Translations under genes and position numbers: made by a program | The notes under the pieces: model-generated | Told to the model about the DNA's origin: nothing | Database searches by the model: none | Seen by the model: only the letters and a program-made list of their open reading frames with translations | Assembly: GCF_031846275.1 (NCBI RefSeq) | Contig: NZ_JAVRIB010000002.1 | Location: forward strand, 222,571-286,570 | DNA length: 64,000 nucleotides | Origin: Spectribacter hydrogenoxidans | GTDB lineage: Bacteria; Pseudomonadota; Gammaproteobacteria; Nevskiales; Salinisphaeraceae | Direction: 5' to 3' | Shown: one piece after another, positions 8,734 through 17,019 of the stretch | Layout of the letters: every line of letters begins with the position of its first letter | Position numbering within the stretch: the first letter of the stretch is position 1

Positions 8734-10269
8734 TCACGCCGCGTCCGCGGATTGCGTTTCGACGACCGCAGGCGCCAGATCCTCGGCTCGTAGCAACTCG
8801 AAATGCCGGGCCGGAAAGCGCCGCGTGCGCCGCCGGAAGTCCCAGGTGAAACCGGGCCAGAGGGTGACGTTCTTGCCGCTCGCGTCCAGGTACCAGCTCT
8901 TGCAGCCGCCGGTGTTCCAGACCGCGTCCTTGGTGTGATCGTGTACCCAGCGATTATAGGCGTCCTGTGACGCGCGCTTGACGTCGACCGCGGCCAGGCC
9001 TTCGTAGTCGATGGCCTTGAGCGTGTCCATGACCAGCGCGATCTGGGATTCGATCATGAAAACCATCGAATTGTGGCCCAGCCCGGTGTTCGGTCCCATC
9101 AGCAGGAACAGGTTGGGAAAACCCGATACCGTGGTTCCCAGGAATGCCTCGGTGCCGGTCTCGGCGAAGGTTTCGCGCAGGTCGGCACCAGCCCGGCCGG
9201 TGATCTTCAGCGGGCCGATCGGATCGGTGGCCGCGAAGCCGGTGCCGTAGATGATGACGTCCACCTCGCGTTCGACGCCGTCGGTGGTCACGATGCTGTG
9301 CTCGCGCACCTCGCGGATGCCGTTGGTGACCAGTTCCACGTTGTCGCGGGTCAGCGCCGGGTAGTAGTCGTCGGAGATCAGCACGCGTTTGCAGCCCAGC
9401 GTGTAGTCGGGCGTCAGGCGTCGGCGCAGTTCGCGGTCTGGCACCTGCCTGCGCAGATGACTTCGGGCCTGGCGCTCCATCAGCTTCATCAGCCGGGGCT
9501 GGACCACGAATGCCAGGGCCCGGGATTCCAGCTGCCAGTAGAGCGCGTTACGCACTGCCAGCTGTGCCGACGGCAGACGCTTGAACAGGGCCTGTTCAAG
9601 ACGGGTCACCGCCCGGTCGGGTTTGGGGACCACCCAGGGCGGGGTGCGCTGGAACAGGTGCAGTTCCCCGACCTCGGGCGCGATCTGCGGCACGAACTGG
9701 ATGGCGCTGGCGCCGGTGCCGATCACCGCCACCCGCTTGCCGGTGAGATCGTAATCGTGATCCCACTGCTGGGAATGGAAGCTCACACCCTGGAAGTTCT
9801 CGATACCCGGAATCGTCGGATAGCTCGGCCGGGACAGGCCGCCGATGCCGGACACCAGCGATTTCGCCCGCCAGTAGCCGCGGCTGGTACGCACGTGCCA
9901 GAAACCGCCGGCCTCGTCCCACTCGGCCGACTCCACCCGGTTGTTGTAGCGGATGTGACCGGTGACCTCGTACTTCTCGGCGCAATGACGCAGATAGGCC
10001 CAGATTTCGGCCTGGGGTGCGAACATGCGCGACCAGTTCGGGTTGGGCTCGAACGAGAACGAGTACAGATGCGACTGCACGTCGCAGCCGCAGCCGGGGT
10101 AGTGGTTGTCGCGCCAGGTGCCGCCGAGGTCCTCGGCGGCTTCCAGCACCACGAAATCATCGCGCCCCGACTGCTTCAGATTGATGGCCATGCCCAGCCC
10201 GGAGAATCCGGTGCCGATCACGGCCACCTCGACGTCGGTGGCGTGGGTGGTCAGGGGAGTCGAGGCCAT
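8734..10269 (-). CDS. Flavin-containing Baeyer-Villiger-type monooxygenase
   Basis: FAD/NADPH monooxygenase of 511 residues, predicted to insert oxygen into ketones to give esters or lactones. Two Rossmann motifs are visible, GTGFSG at 19-24 and GTGASA at 184-189. Between them, F159 to D170 (FQGVSFHSQQWD) fits the Baeyer-Villiger fingerprint FxGxxxHxxxW(P/D). The frame is open further upstream, but ATG 10269 is preceded by AGGAGACC at proper spacing and begins just before the FAD motif. The neighbouring SDR and alpha/beta hydrolase suggest a route alcohol to ketone to ester to acid. The actual substrate cannot be read from sequence. Confidence 0.88.
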   Translation of the reverse strand: MASTPLTTHATDVEVAVIGTGFSGLGMAINLKQSGRDDFVVLEAAEDLGGTWRDNHYPGCGCDVQSHLYSFSFEPNPNWSRMFAPQAEIWAYLRHCAEKYEVTGHIRYNNRVESAEWDEAGGFWHVRTSRGYWRAKSLVSGIGGLSRPSYPTIPGIENFQGVSFHSQQWDHDYDLTGKRVAVIGTGASAIQFVPQIAPEVGELHLFQRTPPWVVPKPDRAVTRLEQALFKRLPSAQLAVRNALYWQLESRALAFVVQPRLMKLMERQARSHLRRQVPDRELRRRLTPDYTLGCKRVLISDDYYPALTRDNVELVTNGIREVREHSIVTTDGVEREVDVIIYGTGFAATDPIGPLKITGRAGADLRETFAETGTEAFLGTTVSGFPNLFLLMGPNTGLGHNSMVFMIESQIALVMDTLKAIDYEGLAAVDVKRASQDAYNRWVHDHTKDAVWNTGGCKSWYLDASGKNVTLWPGFTWDFRRRTRRFPARHFELLRAEDLAPAVVETQSADAA

Positions 10270-10346
10270 GGAAATGGTCTCCTGTCTGGTCCGGGCAGGC
10301 CCGGAGCCGGCGGCCCGGCGTTTGCCGGGCCGCCGTCGGGGGGAGC

Positions 10347-11282
10347 CTAGTGGTGGGTGGCCGCGGCGTAGGCGGCGTCGGCTTCCTCGGTCAGCTGGTC
10401 GATGCGGGCCAGATGATGGCTGTTGTTCTGCTGCCAGGGGTGGAAGCTGTACTTGAAGTAGGCCAGCCATTCCGGCACCTGGCGGCGCAGCACGCCGGGC
10501 TTGCCGAACAGGGTGTTGAGCACCGTGAGATGCCCGCGCCAGCCCTCCTTTTTGCAGGCCGGGCTGGCCTGGGTCATCTGCCAGTAGAAGGTGGCCACCA
10601 GCGGCCAGAAGATGGCCGTGGCCAGGACCATGCCGCCGGCGCGGTTAAGGTAGGCGCCGGGGCCCCGGCCGATGGTCTTTTCGTAGACGTCGTAGGCCAC
10701 GGCCTTGTGCTCGACTTCTTCCAGGGCGTGCCACAGCCACATGCGCTTGTAGTCGTCCTGGGAGCCGTCCATCACCGATTCGTCATCGAGGATGGCGCTG
10801 CCCATCAGGGCGGTGAAGTGCTCCAGCGCCACGGTAGCAGTCAGCGGCACGGACTTCGGCGCGTTGTCCTTGATCCAGTCCAGCAGTGACCAGACGAAGG
10901 CGTCCAGCTTCTCGGCCGGCAGGCCGGCATCGTCCATCAGCTTGTTGTATTCGATGTGTTCGCGCGAGTGCATGGCCTCCTGGCCGATGAACGCGGTGGC
11001 CGCTTTCTTGAGGTCCGGGTCCGGAATCTGATCGCGATAGTCGCGTACCGCGTCGATGAACATGCGCTCGCCGGCCGGGAAGAACAGCGACAGCGTGTTC
11101 ATGAACTGGGTCAGATGCGCGCCGCGTCCATGCCAGTTATCGATGTGCTCGGCGGGCGGCAGGAAATGCAGGTCACGCCGTTCCGGCATCACGCTGGTGC
11201 CGTCCTCGGGGCGGCCGGAATCGCTTACCGTCGGAGCGGCCTTGGTCTGGCCGTTGGTGGACTTGCGGGTTGCTTCACTCAT
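10347..11282 (-). CDS. Predicted metal-dependent hydrolase (PF10118-like), ferritin-like di-iron helical protein
   Basis: 311 residues, mostly helical, recognisable as the PF10118 predicted metal-dependent hydrolase family. Carboxylate/histidine pairs typical of a di-metal four-helix bundle are present: E72, QEAMHSREH (E102, H105), LEHF (E154, H155) and HALEEVEHK (E188, E189, H192). A hydrophobic stretch near 215-235 (GGMVLATAIFWPLVATFYW) may touch the membrane. The first 35 residues are polar and probably disordered. It lies 77 bp upstream of the monooxygenase and 33 bp after the alpha/beta hydrolase, so probably co-transcribed. Hydrolase activity is a family label only; an oxygenase or desaturase-like role is equally open. 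Confidence 0.8.
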   Translation of the reverse strand: MSEATRKSTNGQTKAAPTVSDSGRPEDGTSVMPERRDLHFLPPAEHIDNWHGRGAHLTQFMNTLSLFFPAGERMFIDAVRDYRDQIPDPDLKKAATAFIGQEAMHSREHIEYNKLMDDAGLPAEKLDAFVWSLLDWIKDNAPKSVPLTATVALEHFTALMGSAILDDESVMDGSQDDYKRMWLWHALEEVEHKAVAYDVYEKTIGRGPGAYLNRAGGMVLATAIFWPLVATFYWQMTQASPACKKEGWRGHLTVLNTLFGKPGVLRRQVPEWLAYFKYSFHPWQQNNSHHLARIDQLTEEADAAYAAATHH

Positions 11283-11315
11283 GGTCTTTCTCCTGAGTTG
11301 TCAGCCGGTTGAGGC

Positions 11316-12293
11316 TTACGCCGCGCTGCGGCAGTGGTCGATCCGCGCCGCGCGGGCAGGCACACCACCTGCCTCGCACTGCGCCGAGAATTCGTGAATC
11401 TGTCGGGCCAGCCACATGGGCTGCGACAGGGGAAGCCAGTGGCCGGCGTTGATCTCCACCCGCCGCAGGCGTTCGCACCAGGGGGTCGCGCTGGCGGCCA
11501 TGGCCGGGCTGACGAACGGGTCTGTGGTGGGGATGATCAGCTGCACCGGCACCTGCGCCAATCGCTGCCGCGGGTGTCGCAACCGCGGTAGCACGTTGGC
11601 CCGGTACAGGGCCGTGCCATGCACGCCGTTGGCGGTCTGGTTCGGGTCGCTGTCGGGCCGGATGCCCTCCGACCGCGCCAGCAGATGCGGCCAGACGCGG
11701 CCCATGCCGGCTCGCCAGGCCAGGCCGGGCAGCAGCGGCAGATGGAAAGCACCCACGTACCAGGACTTGAGCAGTTGCCCGATGGCGCGTGGCTGCAGGC
11801 CCTGCCGGCGCAGCCAGTCGCCGATATGGTCGAGGCAGGGGCCGGAAACGCTGGTGAACGAGCTCAGCCGATCGGCCATGGCCGGGTCGGTGGCGACCTC
11901 CCAGGCCTGGATGGCGCCCCAATCGTGGCCCACCAGATGCACCGGCCGGCCCGGGGACACGTGATCGATGACATCGACCAGGTCGGCCGCCAGGCGGTCG
12001 AGGCGATAGTCGCTGTCCCGCGTCGGGCGGAACGAGTCACCAGCCCCGCGCACATCGAAGGTCACCACCCGCATGCGCGGCATCAGGTTGGCCGCGATGT
12101 GCCGCCATACCCGACGGCTGTCGGGATAGCCATGCACCAGAACCACGGTGGCGGCCGTCTCGGGGCCGCGCACATCCACAGCCAGCCAACCCCCATCGCG
12201 GGTGGGCACGCGCTGCGTTTTGCCGTTGCCTGTCGTGTTGCTGCCAGTTGCCATGTCTGTGACACCATTAAACGTACCATTGGACGATGTCAC
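11316..12293 (-). CDS. Alpha/beta hydrolase, epoxide-hydrolase-like
   Basis: Alpha/beta-hydrolase fold of about 325 residues. The nucleophile elbow is GHDWGA with aspartate, not serine, as in epoxide hydrolases and haloalkane dehalogenases. The oxyanion region is VHGYPDSRRVW and the catalytic histidine is probably in INAGHWLP. A cap domain lies between about 150 and 240. The start is uncertain: GTG at 12293 or ATG at 12254 (MATGSNTT); neither has a good ribosome site. It is the first structural gene after the MerR gene in the leftward cluster. Epoxide or ester hydrolysis are both reasonable. Confidence 0.82.
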   Translation of the reverse strand: MTSSNGTFNGVTDMATGSNTTGNGKTQRVPTRDGGWLAVDVRGPETAATVVLVHGYPDSRRVWRHIAANLMPRMRVVTFDVRGAGDSFRPTRDSDYRLDRLAADLVDVIDHVSPGRPVHLVGHDWGAIQAWEVATDPAMADRLSSFTSVSGPCLDHIGDWLRRQGLQPRAIGQLLKSWYVGAFHLPLLPGLAWRAGMGRVWPHLLARSEGIRPDSDPNQTANGVHGTALYRANVLPRLRHPRQRLAQVPVQLIIPTTDPFVSPAMAASATPWCERLRRVEINAGHWLPLSQPMWLARQIHEFSAQCEAGGVPARAARIDHCRSAA

Positions 12294-12423
12294 ATAAATA
12301 TTCTACATGTCAACTTTCCTGATAAATCATTGTTTGTGAAAGTAATGTAAATGGTGCATCGCCGCATTTTAAAGGCAAAAAATCCCTCATTGATGGTAAG
12401 CGCGGCATGGCAGGAAATAGGCG

Positions 12424-12464
12424 AAAGCGGCGCACTGAAGTCCGCCTTACAAAGCGGCGCACTG
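12424..12464. repeat. 14-bp direct repeat between MerR and hydrolase genes
   Basis: AAAGCGGCGCACTG occurs twice, at 12424-12437 and 12451-12464, with a period of 27 bp, in the 215-bp gap between the MerR gene and the gene it probably controls. It might be a tandem regulator site or a duplication remnant. No other copy was noticed. Confidence 0.6.
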
Positions 12465-12508
12465 GCGAGGGCCGGCTTTAGCGGGGCTATCGATAACGCC
12501 GAATTGCG

Positions 12509-13291
12509 CTACCGAGCGGTGTCGATTTCCTGCAGATGGTCCAGCACTTGGGCCAGGCGGTCGCCCAGGAAGCGGTCTGCCGCCTTCTCCATCGCCCGGG
12601 CAACTTCCGGCAGGACTGCCATTTCCACCAGCGGACGCAGGCGCCAGATCATGTCGGAGAGTTCCGGCAGATCCTTGGTGGGGGGCAGGTCCTCGCCGTA
12701 CCGGTCGAATACGTGATGGGCGATCAACTTGACCATCTCCTCGGCAGCTTCCTCGACATTGCGGCGCAGGTACGCCACCACGTCCAGCATATCCGTCAGT
12801 GGGATGCCGATATCCACCAGCTCCTTGCCGGCGTGAAGCATGCGCGGGCTGGGCACGCGGTAATACATGCCCTCGGGCTGCAGGATGCCCAGTTCCACCG
12901 CTTTCTTGAGGCCGCGGCCGGAAAACGCCTTGCCGAAACGCTGCACCAGCTGGGGCATCGTCAGGTAGTCCGGCACCTCGTCGGACCAGGGACTGGCCAC
13001 GGCGGTTTCCAGCCCCAGGATTTCCGCGATATCACGGCCCTGTTCCCAGCTGGCAATCAGCTCGTCGATGTTGGACAGGGTGTAACCGCGCTCCAGCAGC
13101 CGGGCAATAATGCGCAGCCGTGACAGATGATCATCGTTGTACACCCCCCGCCGGCCGCGGCGCATGGGTGGCGGCAGCAGCCCACGATCCTGATAGGCGC
13201 GGATGTTGCGCACGGTCATGCCGGATGTGCGGGCGAGCTCGTCGATGCTGAATTCGCCGGGTTTCTTGCTGGAGCCGCGTTTCTGCGCCAT
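12509..13291 (-). CDS. MerR family transcriptional regulator
   Basis: 260-residue regulator with an N-terminal MerR winged helix (about 14-80): FSIDELARTSGMTVRNIRAYQDRGLLPPP, then the wing RRGRRGVYNDDHLSRLRIIARLLERGYTL. The long C-terminal domain (about 110-260) is helical and lacks the cysteines of metal sensors, so it likely binds an organic or lipid ligand. It precedes the hydrolase/monooxygenase/SDR genes in the same orientation, so it is the obvious candidate regulator of that cluster. The first residues are lysine- and arginine-rich (AQKRGSSKKPG). Confidence 0.88.
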   Translation of the reverse strand: MAQKRGSSKKPGEFSIDELARTSGMTVRNIRAYQDRGLLPPPMRRGRRGVYNDDHLSRLRIIARLLERGYTLSNIDELIASWEQGRDIAEILGLETAVASPWSDEVPDYLTMPQLVQRFGKAFSGRGLKKAVELGILQPEGMYYRVPSPRMLHAGKELVDIGIPLTDMLDVVAYLRRNVEEAAEEMVKLIAHHVFDRYGEDLPPTKDLPELSDMIWRLRPLVEMAVLPEVARAMEKAADRFLGDRLAQVLDHLQEIDTAR

Positions 13292-13347
13292 GGCGTCTCG
13301 GTGTGGAACGGGACGGAATTCTCCGGAGGATTATACGCATCGCCAAC

Positions 13348-13373
13348 AAAAAGGCCCCGCGCCTGGCGGGGCC
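13348..13373 (-). terminator. Intrinsic terminator after the ferritin-like gene
   Basis: On the minus strand an 8-bp GC stem (GGCCCCGC/GCGGGGCC) with a 5-nt loop is followed by five T. It lies 27 bp past the ferritin-like stop and before the MerR start, so it separates the two leftward units. Confidence 0.85.
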
Positions 13374-13399
13374 CTTGGGAGTCTCTCCTTGGAGATGCT

Positions 13400-14389
<990 letters not shown>

Positions 14390-14437
14390 CCGTCTTCTCC
14401 TGAGCCTGAAATGACGGCGTTGTGCCGCCATGAATGG

Positions 14438-14464
14438 AAAACGCCCGGTGCGGGGCACCGGGCG
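14438..14464 (-). terminator. Second hairpin with T-run, upstream of the ferritin-like gene
   Basis: On the minus strand, a perfect 9-bp stem (CGCCCGGTG/CACCGGGCG) with a 5-nt loop is followed by TTTT. It is 49 bp before the ferritin-like start, so it could be a terminator of an upstream RNA or a leader attenuator. Confidence 0.6.
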
Positions 14465-14686
14465 CAGTGAAACTCTTCGGCGGGAGATGGCAGATATCGG
14501 CAAGCGCCGCCGGCGGGCCGCGACGGCGCGCGCTGGCGGATGGCGTTGCGATGGGTGGCTGGTCCTGCCTCATGTCTCCCCCCTTTGGAACGGTCTATGT
14601 TTGACCTCCAATTGTTGGTACGTGGGCAGGTGAGTAACCGGATGCAGCGAGAGTTGCCTGGCGACAGTCCGGGTAATACATAAGCC

Positions 14687-14715
14687 AAAAAAATGCCCGG
14701 CCGCAGGGGCCGGGC
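14687..14715 (-). terminator. Intrinsic terminator after phoX
   Basis: Minus-strand 8-bp GC stem (GCCCGGCC/GGCCGGGC), 5-nt loop, and a run of seven T, starting 36 bp past the phoX stop. Confidence 0.88.
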
Positions 14716-14750
14716 AAACGAGTTTCGCGAGATGGTCGCGAGGGGGTCGG

Positions 14751-16751
14751 TCAGAGCGCGATCTCGCCGTCGTCTTCACGCGAGATCACGACCGTGGCGG
14801 ACCGCGGGCGGGCACTGCCGCCGTCCGGCCAGTTGCCGCCCGGATGCTGGATGTTGACGAACATCGTGCGGTAGTCGGGGGTCATTTCCACCCCCGTCAC
14901 CTCGCAACCTACCGGGCCGACGAAGAAGCGCTTGAGGCTTGCCTGGGTGTCCGGGTTAACGGTGCGGTCACCCGCGAGCTGTGCCGGAACCACGGCCAGC
15001 ATCTGATCGTTGGTATCCGAGTCCAGCGGTGCACCGTTGTCGGTCTGCACCCACAGCACGCCGCGCCGGTCGAACCACAGGCCGTCCGGGCCGCCGAATT
15101 CGTTATCCAGCGTCAGACCGGAGATGTTGAAGCTAGGATCGGCGTTGGCGTTGGAACCGAACACGAAGATGTCCCAGACGAAACCGGTGGCGGCCGGGTT
15201 GTCGTCGTTCTCGGCAAGCCGGATGACATGGCCGTGGGTGTTGGGGCCGCGCGGGTTGGCGGCATCGGTATCGTCGGGGCCGCGGTTGGTGTTGTTGGTC
15301 AGCGTGAAGTAGATCTCGCCGGTGTTGGGGTCGGTGGTGGACCACTCCGGCCGGTCCATCGGCGTGGCGCCAAGCACATCGGCCGCCGTACGGGTGTTGA
15401 CCAGCACATCCGCCTGGCTGGTGAAATCATTGGCCAGGGCCGGGTTGTTGTCGTAGTCCAGCGTCAGCCACTCGCCGCTGCCGTCGGCACTCAGGCGGGC
15501 CACGTAGAGCGTGCCGTTGTCCAGCATGTTGGGGTTCGGCTGGGTGGGATCCCAGGCTTCGGCGGTGACGAACTTGTATATGTATTCGCCGCGGGCATCG
15601 TCACCCATGTAGAAAGCGATGGGGCGGCCATCAACGATGCGGCCCGGCTCGGCGCCTTCATGGCGAAAGCGTCCCATGGCGGTACGCTTGACCGGTGCGG
15701 CCGCCGGATTGAACGGGTCGATTTCCACCAGCCAACCGAAGGTGTTGGCCTCGTTGCGATAATCGCTGGCGGCCTCCGGGCCGCTGGGTGTGGTGTCGAA
15801 GCGGGCGAATTCGCCATTCACTTCCGTCGGGTCGCCCGCCACATTGCTCCAGAGGTAACCGAATCCCGTATCGGTCAAACCGTACCGAGCCTTCTCGCGC
15901 GGCGGATTCGCTTCAGTGGTGATGAAGTAGCCCTGAATGTTCTCTTCGCAGGTGAGGTAGGTGCCCCAGGGGGTGAAGCCGCGGCCGCAGTTGTTGACCG
16001 TGCCGCGGGTGGTCATGCCCGAATTGTCGTAGGCGGTGACCATGAACTCGCTGCCGGCCGCCGGGCCGGATAGCATCATCGGCGTGGCGGCGGTAATGCG
16101 GCGATTGAAACCGCCCTGGATCACGCCCCAGTTGCGGTCGGTGCCCTGGGCGATTTCCACTACGCTTACACCGTGCGCGTTGATGTCCTTGCGGACCTCG
16201 TCGGCGTCGGTGGGCGCGCCGTTCATGTCCGTCGCACGGCCGTCGCCGGCAAATAGCGTGGGATTGGTGTATTCGTGGTTGATGACCAGCAGGCCGCGGG
16301 TGGAACTGCCCGAGCCTTCCGGCAGCGGGAAGAAGGTCATGCCGTCATGGTTCGCGCCGATCTGCTGCGCCTGTTCGGCGGCTGTATTGGTGCCGTCGCC
16401 GGCATAGGCCGGGAAGCTGCCGGTGATCGGCGTTCCCCAGGGAATGAGTGCCTGCATCCGGTAGCCGTCCGGAATCGACACCGCGTCGGCGCTGGAGCCG
16501 GCGATCGAGTTGAAGGACAGGCCCGGCGTTGCGGTGTTGCCACCGCCGTTCGAGTCGCCACCACAGGCGGACAGGCCCGCACCGGCGAAGATGGTGGTGG
16601 CCGCCAGGCCGAGACCGCCGCGCAGCGTATCGCGGCGTGACACACGGGCTTCCAGGATCTGGCTGAAGTGCTCGCTGCGGCTGTTGGACAGCGAGCCCTC
16701 CATTTCCTTGATGGTGTCCGGGTCGAGAATGGGCGGGCGGTTGCGGGTCAT
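14751..16751 (-). CDS. phoX: PhoX family alkaline phosphatase, Tat-exported
   Basis: 666-residue PhoX (DUF839) phosphatase, an exported phosphomonoesterase of the iron/calcium type. Family motifs are clear: INHEYTNP and NNCGRGFTPWGTYLTCEEN, plus acidic metal-site stretches in the C-terminal propeller (GPDGLWFDRRGVLWVQTDNG). The N-terminus has a cytoplasmic leader, then VSRRDTLRGGLGLAATTIF, a Tat signal ending in SAC, so it may be lipid-anchored. ATG 16751 is chosen because CAAGAGGTG precedes it; the frame is open to 16793. A Pho-box-like element about 85 bp upstream suggests phosphate control. It is divergent from tktA. Confidence 0.9.
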   Translation of the reverse strand: MTRNRPPILDPDTIKEMEGSLSNSRSEHFSQILEARVSRRDTLRGGLGLAATTIFAGAGLSACGGDSNGGGNTATPGLSFNSIAGSSADAVSIPDGYRMQALIPWGTPITGSFPAYAGDGTNTAAEQAQQIGANHDGMTFFPLPEGSGSSTRGLLVINHEYTNPTLFAGDGRATDMNGAPTDADEVRKDINAHGVSVVEIAQGTDRNWGVIQGGFNRRITAATPMMLSGPAAGSEFMVTAYDNSGMTTRGTVNNCGRGFTPWGTYLTCEENIQGYFITTEANPPREKARYGLTDTGFGYLWSNVAGDPTEVNGEFARFDTTPSGPEAASDYRNEANTFGWLVEIDPFNPAAAPVKRTAMGRFRHEGAEPGRIVDGRPIAFYMGDDARGEYIYKFVTAEAWDPTQPNPNMLDNGTLYVARLSADGSGEWLTLDYDNNPALANDFTSQADVLVNTRTAADVLGATPMDRPEWSTTDPNTGEIYFTLTNNTNRGPDDTDAANPRGPNTHGHVIRLAENDDNPAATGFVWDIFVFGSNANADPSFNISGLTLDNEFGGPDGLWFDRRGVLWVQTDNGAPLDSDTNDQMLAVVPAQLAGDRTVNPDTQASLKRFFVGPVGCEVTGVEMTPDYRTMFVNIQHPGGNWPDGGSARPRSATVVISREDDGEIAL

Positions 16752-16833
16752 GGTTGGCACCTCTTGCTTGCATTGGCTGGCTTGAGTTGCCATCCAAGCT
16801 AGTCAATCAACATGACTGCAACGTTGAGGTTTG

Positions 16834-16851
16834 CTGACATCCGCGTGACAG
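16834..16851 (-). promoter_or_regulatory. Pho-box-like site upstream of phoX
   Basis: On the minus strand CTGTCACGCGGATGTCAG gives two TGTCA half-sites 11 bp apart, the spacing of a PhoB box (CTGTCAT-N4-CTGTCAY). It lies in the divergent phoX/tktA gap, oriented toward phoX. No clear -10 was found at the standard distance. Confidence 0.6.
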
Positions 16852-17019
16852 ATGCGTCCGCCGCGGCATTCGCAATGCGCTACCGCCGGGGTTAGGCGCC
16901 GCTATTAAATAAAAGAAAACTTATTAAGAAGATATCAAGTATTAATAGAGCTAATGTTGCCGGGGGGTGAGGATTCGTAGAAAATGGCCGGCCTTTACGC
17001 CAGCGGGCACAGGGTAACC

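Larger units (their letters stand above)
14390..14750. other. 361-bp intergenic region between phoX and the ferritin-like gene
   Basis: It contains two strong hairpins on the minus strand (14438-14464 and 14687-14715, listed separately) and the ribosome site of the ferritin-like gene. No convincing coding frame was seen; short frames here lack ribosome sites and family similarity. Confidence 0.7.
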
